Source of the DNA: Chaenocephalus aceratus
Taxonomy: Eukaryota; Chordata; Actinopteri; Perciformes; Channichthyidae
Direction: 5' to 3'
Assembly (NCBI GenBank): GCA_023974075.1
Contig: CM043797.1
Span: forward strand, 12,324,178 to 12,388,177
DNA length: 64,000 nt
In this document: positions 24,827 through 35,893 of the stretch, in pieces
Layout: each line of letters starts with the position of its first letter
How positions within the stretch are numbered: position 1 is the stretch's first letter
The notes under the pieces: model-generated
What the model was told of the DNA's origin: nothing
Database searches by the model: none
The model's input: the letters and a program-made list of their open reading frames with translations, nothing else
Program-made: the position numbers and the translations under genes

Positions 24827-26011
24827 TTGACTTTGTGCAGGGGAAAGAAACGCAGACAAATCAGTGCACAAGCTGCGCCGGAGCCTGCGTGTGACTCACT
24901 GATCTAACAAAAGGGAAAGCTACACACCTGAGTAAGAAAAGGGGGGGGACAGTAGACGGTCCATATGGAGCGACAGGGACTGAGGAAGAGACTTAAACAG
25001 AGGTGCAAGTGCAGTATAACTCAGATAGCACAGCAGATATTTTATTCATGGGAAGAAAAACCCAAGCAGCAAGAGTGACTCACTGAGCCACAGGGATGCA
25101 CACAAGCACACTGAGAAGGGGGTGACAGGGTTTAACCCACCTACGTCGACTGTCTTCTCATTCTCAAACAGAAAGCACATTAAAAAATAAAGTCTGAAAT
25201 ACCAGGGCTCCTCTCAAAGGGATTAAAGAGGATGTTTTTGTACTGAATTTGTGTACAGTCCCTCTTTCGCGCTATAACAGGGAGGGAGCAGCACAATACA
25301 GCGAGCCGTTTGCACTTCGGGCTACGCATTCCTGGGCACTGTGGCATATAAACCGACAAAAGGAATTCTCATGCAGCCGTGCTGAGCCAAGCTATTGTCA
25401 ACGAAAAAACACAGACTCAGGTGTAGTGGCGCTCACATTGGCTGCGCACACACGGGAGGATTGTGGAGGCTGGGCAGATTGGCCTACATATGGCGGGAGG
25501 CCTGGTGCAACTTTAGCACTGTGCAGTCACGAGTGTGTCGTTTTGAACCCACTCACTCCAAGTCCCAGCCGCCTAGGATCTCTCAGCGAGAAAAGACTGA
25601 CTAAATATGTGATGAGCTTAGCTGCACGAGGATTCAGACACACACACACACATTGAATAGGCAGACACACGAAGATTTCCAGTTGCAAAAAAGAAGTAGG
25701 CAACTATAATAATTAGAGCCTGGGAGACAAAGCCTAGCATCGTGAGAACAAGGCCCGCTTGATGAGGCCTCTCTATTTAAATCCCAGGGATGAGCCGAGA
25801 GTGTGTCGGTCGATGGAATCGCTCCAGGACACATGCAACGGCTTGGAAGGAAGAAACAGCCATGGCATTGAAAAGAAAGCGGAGAAAACAGACGGAAGAA
25901 GGGCACAGTAGTGGGAAGGTGTCTTGAGGACATGAAGGCAATCAGAAAACCCTTCCTACACTGGGAAAAATGAACCGTCGACTTTAAATGTATTATATCA
26001 ACAGATGACAC
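24827..26011. other. Unique intronic sequence
   Basis: No repeat termini. The 135-codon plus frame at 25249-25656 runs into a CA repeat and is not supported as a gene. Confidence 0.3.
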
Positions 26012-26112
26012 ATAATTGTATTAGGTTAGTTGAAAGCAATAATGCTAAGTTGGACATAATATTTCTTATTTAAACGTAATATTATTGCTTTCAACTAACC
26101 TAATACAATTAT
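26012..26112. repeat. Inverted repeat, 32-bp perfect arms, 37-nt loop
   Basis: ATAATTGTATTAGGTTAGTT and its continuation through 26043 is exactly reverse-complemented at 26081-26112. The flanks continue a weaker inverted similarity (GATGACAC against GACTCA), so this may be a small MITE. Confidence 0.92.
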
Positions 26113-26993
26113 CGGTTGAGTCATTTTTTCCCTATACTCTATAGACTTCAATATTGAGCGAACACCACTGATATTTTTTATTGAAAACATGTTCTCTCTG
26201 CAGGGCTTGGAAATGAAGGTTTGACTGAGAGAGTGGGGGTGTAAGAGTGTGCATTAGCAGCCGGAGAAAAAGGTAGGGCTCTGGGATTAGTACCTTTCCC
26301 TGCGCCGATCTATAAGCACCCAGTGTTTCTTGTCGCTAAGAGGATTCACAGGGATACGGGGCTGTCCCAACAATCGAAAGCGTGACTTTAGACACTAATC
26401 TACCATTTCAAGGGCGGGCGACGCTGATTCTAAGCTGATGGGGCACGTGCTGCTGCCTTCAACTTGATTGACACGGCACAACGTGGAAGTCAAAGAGGCT
26501 ATCTGTGCATCTAGAGGCGAGTGCAACAACCTCTGCCACACACAACAATGAATTGAGAGATCATTATCAAACGCTCGTGCTTCTCCTTGTTGTTTTGGGG
26601 GTTTTTCCAGGCGTGAAAAGTTCTGTCTGTCGTTGCCCAGTATCTTGATCACCTCTGTATTGTAGCGACGCCCTGGGTTGTCCCGGCTATTCAGGGCCAC
26701 ACAAAAGGCCCTCATAGGGAATCATTCAGCCTTGCTAACGGACAGCCAGATAGCACCCGCCCCGACAATCACAGCCACCTCTGGGAATTCGTTTTGCAAT
26801 TGTTCACTATCAGCCCATATCCAGAGCAAATACACACGGAGGAACACAGTAGCTCACTTTAATATCAACGCTCGCCTTCAAGCACGCACCGCACAAACAC
26901 AGACTTAAGATGATAAGAGAAACAACTCTGCTGCAAGAGGACTGAAACCAGAGACCAATAAGTGGCTCTAAAGTACATTGGGTGGGTTTGTTC
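26113..26993. other. Unique intronic sequence
   Basis: No repeat ends or exon structure recognised. Confidence 0.3.
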
Positions 26994-27110
26994 TAGGGAT
27001 CGACCGATATGGCTTTTTCAAGGCCGATACCGATATCGATTATTAGTAATCAAGGAGACCGATAACCGATATTTGGAGCTGATATACATTTGCAGTAAAA
27101 TCCGAAAATC
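26994..27110 (+). mobile_element. hAT MITE left end, truncated
   Basis: TAGGGATCGACCGATATGGC followed by CCGATACCGATATCGAT is the terminal sequence style of a common fish hAT family. The matching right end (CGGTCGATCCCTA) is not found downstream, so the copy is truncated and its right boundary is unknown. Confidence 0.6.
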
Positions 27111-29215
27111 TTGGTGTCAAAATGTAGAATAACACAAACTCCAACACAACTCAACTTCTTTGAAATGCATTTAAGCATATAGTATGTTTAATTAACTTTT
27201 AAACATCTTACAACTGGTTTCCTCTCTGTGCCCTTTTCTTTAGTGCACTGCAGTCATCTGCAATGAGTTAGAGAGAGAGACAAGAAGTGGGGCTGCAGGC
27301 TGACATGCTTAATTTATTAGATCTGTCTATCTAGCATAAAATCCCAATAAGCTGCTAGCAACTGCAAAACACTGGTGCTAGCTAATGTTTTGCAAACTAT
27401 TAAAAGTGAGGCTATTACAGTAGACGTAACGTTAGTCTCGTAGCCTCACTTCTAATATTTTGGCTAAACATTTGCTAAATACATGTTGGCTAGCTAATGA
27501 GCTTCACATATCAACCTGAAAACCTGCTGTGGGGTTCTACCCTGCGCCATATTTCTGAATAACACCGCTGCTCACCATGGATGTTCCTCAAGTGAGTGAC
27601 ACTGAAATAAAACATTTGCTTTGGAGGGATATGAAATGTAGTGGTGAGCTAAGGCAAAAACCTCTTGAAGCCATTGCATACTATAAAGCCTATGATAGAG
27701 AGATGCTCAGATGAGATGGGGGGGAACACAGCTGAAGAAACAAATGCTCACTATCTGGAAATCTCACAAGTATCCGACAAAATAAATGCGTTTAGTTTAC
27801 ACGGCTGAAGTAGCCGCAGAAGGCTTGCAAAAAGGAGAAACAAGAGGGGCGCTCTGGTCCAATGACACCTCGACAATCGCAGTGCACAAAGAGATGAGGA
27901 ACAATGAGAGGAGAGAGGTGGAGGAGAGGGAATAAACCATCCCTGAGCACCAGCCAGCGTCTCGCAGCACAGAAATGTCTAACTCAGTCTGCACACACCA
28001 GCAGCTTCACTGACAACAACAGTATCTGGCTGTCCAGTCGTGACATGGTTCCAAACAAATGAGAAGTACACAGGACACAGAAACAACACAGCATTGGTGT
28101 CTTGTTGGGAGAATGACACGTTGATGTTTAACTTGATGCTTGAATGAATTAGCACTTTGTGAATGTGTAACCCTTTAATAAGTTCAAAGGAATACTTCAC
28201 CCACAAAGACCATTTGTATCTCAATTGCTCAGCTCTGTGTGACCTTGAATTGGTGAAGAACATGTCTCATGCTTTAATGGTGAAGAAACAACCACAATCG
28301 AGTCAACTGAGGACACAAAAGCTTTAGTGTTTTAAACCGTTTTGCATACAGTCTAGCACTTGCAAAGGCGCACTGCTCGTCCATGCAGTGTGTGTTTGAA
28401 ATGGCACGATTTGAGAGAAAATCCATGCCTTTGAGAAGCAGTGAGTATACTAGATAAATGAGACTTGGATGACACGGCAACAAGCGCTGTCTGAGAGATG
28501 GAAACTGATGTTTTTTTGCCGTTTAAAATTAAATGGGCCCCAATTTACTCAACTTCAACAAGACTTTTCGTTTTCTTTTTTTGATTCATCGTCCAAGAAC
28601 AGGCATTCAAGAACAACAACGTTTTGTTCAATAATTCAAAAATAACACAGGATGAGTTATCGATATACACATGGTAATTTTAGGTGAAGTTGTGCGAAGA
28701 TGTCCGTATGTTAGATGTAACCTAAAAGAAAGTCTGCTTTGGATTTGTTTTTCTTTGATCCAGCTCAGTTGTGTTCATATTTGTGTTCTACCTTACAGAT
28801 GCTAATGGTTCTACTTTTCAACGTGAGCATCTAGGCCTCAGTTCCCTGTAGTTCATTTGGAGGCAAATGAGGCTGGTGCAAGAAAAAGGAAATATCCATA
28901 TTCTATGCAAATAAAAATGCCATATCAAACAAAGAAAGCCCTGTCCTGCAGGTCAGCCATTGACTAAAGCCACAGGAATCCTCAGCATGCGCCCTAAAGT
29001 CATGGCGCACAGCAGCCACCATACACTTCTCCATTTCATCTGGGTGACTGATCAGGAAAAAGCATTGATTTCATCAATCAATCATCTCAGGAGAGTCTGT
29101 CCAGTGTCGATCTGAACATCCGTGCAGCAGAGGCTCCCTGCAGATGGGACAGGTCCTTTTTTAGAGACTGTGCAGCTGCAGCATGGATTTGTTGACGACA
29201 TAATAACCATTATTT
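27111..29215. other. Unique intronic sequence
   Basis: No gene or repeat termini recognised. The early part, to about 27600, may be the rest of the truncated hAT. Confidence 0.3.
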
Positions 29216-29230
29216 CCCCCCCCCCCCCCC
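29216..29230. repeat. Poly-C tract
   Basis: About 15 consecutive C. Confidence 0.85.
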
Positions 29231-29405
29231 AACACAATGGCAGCCAATACTGCCTCAAAATGGCCGAGGCTTTTGTCGCAAATGCAGGAGAGGGAGAAAC
29301 ATTCCCTGATAAGCACTTTGTACAACAGTGGCAGGAAGAGACGTCTTGTTAAAGTGTTTTGTCATGGGTGCTTCAGCTGTAAGCAGGAACACTTGTGTTT
29401 ACTCT

Positions 29406-29450
29406 GGGGGGGGGGGGGGTAGTGGGGGGGGGGGGGGGGGGGGGGGGGGG
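29406..29450. repeat. Poly-G tract (G14, TAGT, G27)
   Basis: Two long guanine runs separated by TAGT, about 175 bp from a C tract in the same strand. The sequence can form G-quadruplexes. Homopolymers of this length are also prone to miscall and length error. Confidence 0.85.
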
Positions 29451-30257
29451 TGTTTGCTCTGAAAATGGGTGCATTGTTACCCGATGACACACATGTCTGA
29501 CACTGCAGGCATCAGGACAATAACTGGTGAGCCAGCAGGGAAATAGGACATCAGGTTAGAAAGGAGTGTGTATCTGACAAATGGTTCAAATTGTAATAAG
29601 GACTACAAATAAATCACAATTAAGTATAAAAAAGGGGTCTGCCTGCATCACAGGGGGGGCCAACCTGTTGACGTAAAAAATATGAAAATGCATAAATAAA
29701 GAATTTCCTCCTCTTTGTTCCGAGTATAAATTATACACACACATGATGGACCCCACTGTAACACACAGCAGGAAGTATAGGCTCCAGTTGTGATCCAGTG
29801 CAGGAGTCCTGTGTCCCCAAAGGCCTGACAAAGCGCCTGCTGTATTTCATTTGATCTCTGCAGCAAACCCTGCTGTAATTCTTCCTACAGCACCTTCAGA
29901 CCGCTCCACTCACATCAACAAACTGCAAATCAGAGCTGAAGAATGACCTGAAAGCAAGCCTAGTAATATTTAACTGCATATCCGATATGATGCCAGCCTT
30001 AAGGAACACATTTGAACCCTTTGAACTATAAAGTAAAAGTATTATGTAAATAATTTCTTGAGTAACGGAAATCAATCTGATCCCTCAATATTATTGTACA
30101 CTAGTGTGGGAAACATCAAGCGAGATAAAACTGTTAAATCCACAGAGCGTATGCCTCATGGGGATAAATCCAGGCCAAACAGATTTGCTTTTGAATGCAA
30201 CACTGGCGTTTTGATCCGAGTCAGGATAGCCTGGCACAGAATGGATCAGAAATATGT
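29451..30257 (-). other. aplp2: Start of proposed aplp2 intron 1
   Basis: Non-coding DNA immediately downstream (minus strand) of the exon 1 splice donor. No repeats recognised. Confidence 0.45.
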
Positions 30258-30263
30258 ACATAC
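30258..30263 (-). promoter_or_regulatory. aplp2: Splice donor of aplp2 exon 1
   Basis: On the minus strand the exon ends ATTGAG and the intron begins GTATGT. This is a strong donor, in phase 0 after the 24th codon. Confidence 0.75.
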
Positions 30264-30335
30264 CTCAATGTAGCCGGCCAGCGCTGGAACCACAATGCCC
30301 AAAAGAAGGACTGATATCGCGGGGACTGGACCCAT
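30264..30335 (-). CDS. aplp2: First coding exon of amyloid precursor-like protein 2
   Basis: A 24-codon exon: Met, a hydrophobic core (ISVLLLGIVVPALA) and then GYIE, followed exactly by a GTATGT donor. APLP2 is a type I membrane glycoprotein of the APP family, made in the secretory pathway and cleaved by secretases. In the family the signal-peptide exon ends just before the conserved N-terminal growth-factor-like domain. From memory, mammalian APLP2 also has ALAGYIE at this point, which is the basis of the call. The ATG at 30335 has a good context (AAG before, G after). An in-frame ATG lies at 30482, but the signal peptide favours 30335. The remaining exons would lie below position 1 of the window. 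The match rests on a short segment, so another secreted protein is possible. Confidence 0.72.
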
Positions 30336-30700
30336 CTTCCAGGAGGATCTCCGCTTCGCTGCTGTAAATAACTTGTATCCTGAGAGCGGAGTGTGAGTTG
30401 ACGTCCCGGGGAATAGAGCGGGAACGCGTCCTGGTAATAATCTGATAATCTGTCCCGGAGAGCGGGACGGGTCCTGCTCCACTCGTTTTGTTACCCGAGC
30501 TCGACAGAAACGTTGTCTGACAGACTGAAGTCTTTGGGTCTCCTCTGGAACTGTGGGCTGAGAGTGTGTGGCGCCGCTGATCTGGCTCTATGCCCCCTCC
30601 CTCTGCTGCTCCGTTGCCCCCTCCCTCCGCCGGATCCACCGCAGAGAGCCACCGCGCCCCCCGGCGGCAGGACCGATGTATTGACACAAGATTCAAGGCT
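30336..30700 (-). promoter_or_regulatory. aplp2: CpG-rich 5' UTR and promoter region of aplp2
   Basis: GC- and CpG-rich, unlike its surroundings. On the minus strand it holds GGAGGGGGC-type boxes (complement of GCCCCCTCCCTC at 30593-30625) upstream of the exon. No TATA box is evident, as is usual for CpG-island promoters of the APP family. The transcription start cannot be fixed. Confidence 0.55.
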
Positions 30701-31140
30701 TTTATTGTCATATGTAGCCTACATAGCTACAGTGAGTGTAGTTATGACAATTACATTCTTAGGTCACAGGCTCCTCCAACAGTGCAACACAATAACACAG
30801 ATAACAGTGCAAGCAAATCAAATAACATAGAATATCATAGAAATTGTGCAGAATAGTCTATACAGGTAATTGGAACACACAAGGACTAATAATAATACTA
30901 ATGCAAATCTTTTATTAGTAGGCTAAAATATTTGCATTAGTATGAGCTCATACTAATGCAAAGGCTTTTATTAGTACTTTTACTATTAATACTGATGCAA
31001 AGGTTATTATTACTTCTACTACTTCTACTATACTGCAAATACTACTACTACTACTACTACTACTAGGCTACTAATAATAATAATAACATAATGGTAAATA
31101 ATACTAATACAAATACGAATAGGCATACTACTGCCACTAC

Positions 31141-31175
<35 letters not shown>

Positions 31176-31246
31176 AAATATGATATGGAATCGTTTAACA
31201 CCAGTATAACCATAATTACAATAAGTGGTGAAAAGATTTAAGATAC
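30701..31246. repeat. Upstream region with simple repeats (ACT)n and (TAA)n
   Basis: It contains a degenerate AATACTAATGCAAA repeat (30890-31015), (ACT)n at about 31040-31065 and (TAA)n at about 31070-31086 and 31141-31173. The segment from about 30690, TTCAAGGCTTTTATTGTCAT, resembles a dispersed fish repeat, but its family is not certain. Confidence 0.6.
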
Positions 31247-31250
31247 TTAA

Positions 31251-31620
31251 AGGTAGGGTAGGTAAGAATGGAGAAACCAGCTCGAGTGCGCTAGAATTTG
31301 AAAGTACACAACCAGAAAAAATCTGCCTCTTCCTTCAGACTTCCTTACAGAGCCCCTCCTCCAACACACACGAACGCGCACATGACCAATGAGGGCACGA
31401 GATACATTTGTGCACAGATGGAAGGCTGACAGGCAGGTAGGCCATCCAGTTATTTTAAAATGATTGGTCGTGCTTTTTACAGTACTACAGCTTCCACAGA
31501 TGACATTTTTTTATGTATTTACTGTCAAAGCATTTAATATATTCATTGTTATCGGGATGTTAAGAGCATTCCATGGACTATAACAAAAAGTGTTTCTGAA
31601 GTGAATTACCTATCCCACCT
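31251..31620. mobile_element. MITE with TTAA flanks (AGGTAGGGTAGGTAA ends)
   Basis: It starts AGGTAGGGTAGGTAA and ends TTACCTATCCCACCT, 15-bp TIRs with two mismatches. TTAA lies on each side (31247-31250, 31621-31624), suggesting a piggyBac- or Kolobok-type TSD. It is about 370 bp and non-coding. Confidence 0.7.
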
Positions 31621-31624
31621 TTAA

Positions 31625-31849
31625 TAAAAAAGGTGGCACTTTCAAATATTTGCAATCTTTATTTATAAGGCATATATTTTAATTTTCAAGTTTTATTTGT
31701 CACATGAGCTTGACATAAATGGAAAAACGTATCAAACATCAAAATGTGTGTAGGGCTATAGCGAGATAAAGTAGAAACAAAAGGATAACTTACAATGGGT
31801 GCAGGCCAATATCATGCTTTTAAATGTGTACGACCATTTACATTTAGAG
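31625..31849. other. Short flank before provirus 1
   Basis: AT-rich non-coding DNA. The last bases are the left flank of provirus 1. On the other side of the provirus the sequence is the leader of a different ERV, so this may be an interior remnant of that element. Confidence 0.3.
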
Positions 31850-31853
31850 CTAG

Positions 31854-32289
31854 TGTTATGGAAATCTAGGACCCAACACGGTGGAGAGTACAAGTCAAAG
31901 TGATCAAAACAAATAAATGGTGAATCAGACAGAGCTGTCTTTCTAGTTATTTATTTGAAGCTTCAAATAACATAAGATACAATAAAAATAGACACAGGTC
32001 TCACAGAGCATAGAATAGTCTGCGTGAGTGTGCGCCATACAATGTGTTAGCAAAGCTTATATACAGAAGTAATGGGAAAGTTAGAAATCTGTCTTCACAC
32101 GGTCACATTGTTATTAGACATCTGTCCTTGAGCGGTAGATTGAGGGAAGTTCTTGTGTGACTTGGTGTGAGTCTCAACCCAGTAGCCAAAGCAGCTCTGT
32201 GGCCTTGAAGCGCTTGGGAATAAACCCAAAGTAGAGTAGAAGAAAAGAAAACAGCACATCTCAGGAAATGAGAAGCATTTGGTTTAAGG
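31854..32289 (-). repeat. 3' LTR of provirus 1, missing its U3 start
   Basis: It matches the 5' LTR at 38298-38781 but begins at CTTAAACCAAATGC. The first part of U3 (TGTAGTGG...CTTATATG) was lost with the TM region of env. It also lacks about 20 bp (AGCATAACGGTTCTCAGAG on the plus strand) that the other LTR has. Confidence 0.92.
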
Positions 32290-33542
32290 CTTTTTACCTT
32301 GTGGTGGTCGGGGTGTTGGAACTCTGGGTAATGATGTGTCGTGTACATTAAGGACGTGAGGACAGTGACTGCTGGATTCAAATCCACTAGAGTGCATGTA
32401 CCTATCCAGAGGGGAGCCAGAACTTGATAGAGCTTGTCGCCGCACAACCAAACGTAATCTTGTGGCGCGCTAAACCCAGCATCACTGGGCCAGGCCAGTT
32501 GGAGGGAAATATGTTTAACATCAGGGAATGCTACGTTAGAAAGGATTCTTTCAGGGGCACCGGATATGCGACAATACGAGATTTTGTAAGCACCGTAACT
32601 GCACGTGTTCCGTAGGATACGAGTACAACCAGTAGTAGTGCCTAGGAAAAAATAAGGTGGTGTAAGAGACGTTTTGTGGTAAACTCTCTGGATGCAGAGG
32701 CTGTGTTTCATCCCTCTCAAATGACTGGGGGGCACATGGCTGACGGGTTGGTACTTTGCGTATGTGGTATCAAACGTGGATGCACGCAAAGAGGAGTTAG
32801 ACCGATTACTGCATGGTGGGGGAAGCTGCCTAGCATAACGCCACTCGGTTACGCGGTCTTCACCCTTGATGGGCCTTGTCAGAGCCATAAACGCACAGAG
32901 GTGTTCAACCTGGGTTAGAGAGCGCGGACGAACTGGCACGGACATTGATGAGTCCTGGGGGAAAAGGGTGCATGCATAACATGACCCATTTTGTCCTGCG
33001 GCCTGCAAGAATGATCTCAGAGTGTGCCACCAGACGTTACCGGTGATCCCACTACTGGTCTGACCCACATCAATGTTGCTATGGTCGTTATTGCCTATGT
33101 ATAGATTAAATGTAGATGTACCTATGGATGTCAACAGTTGCGTCAAAGGTTGCTTACCCTTTTCGGGGGTCCGAGTTTTGGGCGCGATGTCTATGTAAAA
33201 TGTGCCACACGGGTCGGCGCCGGATACATACATACAGACAACAAAATAACCCTTGTCTGATATCTGGGCAGCCTGTAGTTGCAACAGGATAACGGGGCTC
33301 GATGAATTGACCTTGGAGATAGACAATCTCCCTTTGATGTTTGTTTTGTCGTCCCATAAGGTATAACCCCAATCGGTGTGCGCGGTGGTCCATAAAACAA
33401 AAGCCCAGCCCCCCGAGCAGTGAGTGGCGGTGTGACTGTCACTCTCGACATAGCAAATGTAGGCGTCTGCTAGTGCTGCACGATTCTTGCTCAAATGTGA
33501 ATCACGATTTTCCTCCATAAGAATTGAGATCACGATTCTCAC
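32103..33542 (-). pseudogene. env: env SU fragment as chimeric hAT-SU-LTR open frame
   Basis: A continuous 479-codon frame. Codons 1-24 come from the nested hAT (33471-33542). About 25-417 are the surface subunit of a retroviral envelope. The last 60 or so run into the 3' LTR. The SU part shows a CXXC motif (CYAC) typical of gamma-type SU and several N-glycosylation sites. The TM subunit is gone: the deletion begins right at the SU/TM cleavage region, where the basic site reads KVKS and no longer ends in Arg. The hAT-derived start adds no signal peptide, so as it stands the product would be cytosolic. Whether it is transcribed is unknown. Most likely a pseudogene. Confidence 0.75.
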
Positions 33543-35094
33543 ACGATTCTCATAGTTTCAATGAAAATATTTAATGCACTCTTACTCTTAGACGTCACGA
33601 GAGTACAATGAATTTAAACAGACAACATTTGTCTCTCTTGTAACAAAAACATAACTTTGTCTTTAGTCTGTAGTTGCTGAATACTGAACAAACATTACTA
33701 CATTCAAAATGTGGAACCTGGAGCCAACTATTGTGGCTTTAACAGACACCATCAACATCAAAGTGCTTGACTTAAATCCAAGTCTCAGTTTCTTGTAGCA
33801 AAAACATAGAGTAACTAAAATGAATTTGACAGCCAACTACTGTGGCTTTAAACAAAGTGCTTGACTTAAACTCAAGTCTCTCTGGTAACAAAACATACAG
33901 TAACTAAAATAAAGATATTGCTGCTGCCTGAGTGCTGAACATAAAAAATAGAATTTTTGCAGCTTTATAATAATACAATTTAACTTGCAGTAACTTTGCA
34001 GTAGCAACTTTGCAGTGGACACCCAACTACTGTACAACAACACCAACCTGTTTGTTACAGGGAGGAATGCACTTAAGTTACTCAAAATACCTCACCACAG
34101 TGCTGAATATAAAAACAAAACAGTCACAGCTTTAGAATAATAATATAAAAAAAGCCTAGCCGGCTAGCACCCAGTTCAACTACTGCACTTAAAAGGTTCT
34201 TGTACTGAAAAAAACATAAACTTAAACAAAGTGCACGGAGTAGTAATGTCACTGAATCAAAAGGATTAACTTAAATACTGCAGTCAGTACTGAATATAAA
34301 AACGGAACAGAACATAAAGTTACAGCTTCAGAATAAATGTAGATAAAGCCTAGCTGCCTAGCTACTAGCACAGTCCATCTACTGCACTTTAAGATTCTTG
34401 GCTAAGAACACCAACATGTCGACATTCTCATTTTCATCGGTGTTGTTGTCATTGTCCTCGACCTCCTCGTCACTCATTTCTGTTTTTCCTGTACTACTAG
34501 TCGCTCTCGTCACTCTTTGCTAATCAGTGCTAATGCTAACGCTTCTGTAAACATACTGCCGGCTCCTGCCCTCACGTGCTGTAGTCAGTGAGTGTTGCCA
34601 GGTATACTTATTATAAACCACATTGGGCTTATCTTTCTGTAAAGTTGCTTGGTCGTAAGTAATAATGGTTGTTGCGGTAGTGAGCTTGTAGATAGGTTAT
34701 TTTCAAATAGCCGACCCGACATGTATAGGTTTAAAGTGCTCATGTTCTTTTGCGCTGGTTTTCATAGTCCTGGTTGCTTATTCCTTCCGCAAAAACTGGC
34801 AACACTAGTGGCTGCAGCGTTAACACTGCATGAGAGGAGGAGAGACAGACAGAACACTACCATTTGCATGCGATCATGGTACTTTAATGTTAAATGTATA
34901 GAGTATATTTGCTTTACATCGTTTAAGTATGATTGACATTGCAAGTTGGTATTATTCAGAAGCAAAATAATTTAAAAAATGTAAAAAAATAAAAAATCAG
35001 CATGACGTCATAGGATCGCCGTAATTTAGAAATGAGATCGCATAGGTGTCTGAATCGAGATCACGATCTTTTTTCGATTAATCGTGCAGCACTA
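33471..35094. mobile_element. hAT element nested in provirus 1 env
   Basis: It begins TAGTGCTGCACGATT and ends AATCGTGCAGCACTA, perfect 15-bp TIRs, with a perfect 8-bp TSD GCGTCTGC (33463-33470, 35095-35102). The 1.62-kb body repeats ACTAAAAT/TTTAAACAAAGTGCTTGACTTAA-like units and has no transposase. Provirus 2 has a single uninterrupted GCAGACGC at the same point, confirming the insertion and its boundaries. Confidence 0.96.
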
Positions 35095-35497
35095 GCGTCT
35101 GCCCACCCCAGTTTCTTAGGGTCGGGGCAATGCATGTAGTCGCACGGGTCTAACTGCACTGTGCTATCTTCCCCATCCCTTAGAGTAATGTTACCAATCC
35201 CTGTCTTGACCAGCCCCTCGACCCATGTGGTTCGCCCTGCTTTCCCCATGTACCGCCCCTCGACCCATATGGTTCGCCCTGCTTTCCCCATGTACCTCTT
35301 ACCTCGATTTTGGCTGACATGCTATATGCTGACCATGGATACATAAAATATAGGACTAGTCCTAACACAACTATCATGGCAAGTATGCAGAGGAACCATT
35401 CTACGAGTGTCCAGGCTCTCCAGTAGTATTCACATTGCTCACGGTTGCGTTGTCGTCTCTCCAGGCGAGCCCTCATCACAAGGGGGAAATGTTCCAT
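35095..35497 (-). pseudogene. env: env leader and SU start, provirus 1
   Basis: An ATG at 35497 (MEHFPLVMRARLERRQ) opens a leader with a basic, Arg-rich start and one strong hydrophobic helix (about residues 33-52), a long signal-anchor-like leader. After AKIE comes AG|GTAAGAGG, a consensus splice donor. The following SU codons are in another frame, the same offset as in provirus 2. A 40-bp segment (GACCCATRTGGTTCGCCC...) is duplicated in tandem at about 35216-35297; provirus 2 has one copy. SU resumes on the far side of the nested hAT. Confidence 0.7.
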
Positions 35498-35675
35498 GGT
35501 GTGTGTGTGTGTGTGTGTATTCTCTCGGTCGATTTCGTGACACGGACAGTCAGACTCCGCACACCGATAACACAAACGAGGAACCAGAGAGCATATGGAA
35601 CCGCTCAGCTGGCACTCGCTCGTGACACCTTGTGTGTAGTGTGTTTTGGTGTATGTAGTGCAAGTGTGGTGCTGG

Positions 35676-35893
35676 TGGTGACTAGGACACGTCACTTGTT
35701 GTCGTCTTCCGTTGGTGACTTGGACACGTCACTTGTTGTCATCTGTTGGTGACTTGGACACGTCACTTGTTGTTGTCTTCTGTTGGTGACTTGGACACGT
35801 CACTTGTTGTCGTCTTCTGTTGGTGACTTGGACACGTCACTTGTTGTCGTCTTCTGTTGGTGACTTGGACACGTCACTTGTTGTCGTCTTCTG
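35676..35893 (-). repeat. Minisatellite between integrase and env, 6 units
   Basis: Six copies of a 33-38-bp unit containing GGACACGTCACTTGTTGT. In the viral sense the unit reads ACAAGTGACGTGTCC, and the pol stop codon TGA falls in the first unit. Provirus 2 has five copies at 51079-51252. Confidence 0.9.

Noticed and set aside
30265..30711. 148-codon minus-strand frame over the CpG-rich region
   Set aside because: It overlaps the aplp2 exon in another frame and has GC-island composition without recognisable domains.
35676..35893. CRISPR-like regular repeats
   Set aside because: Head-to-tail minisatellite units with no distinct unique spacers, in an animal genome.
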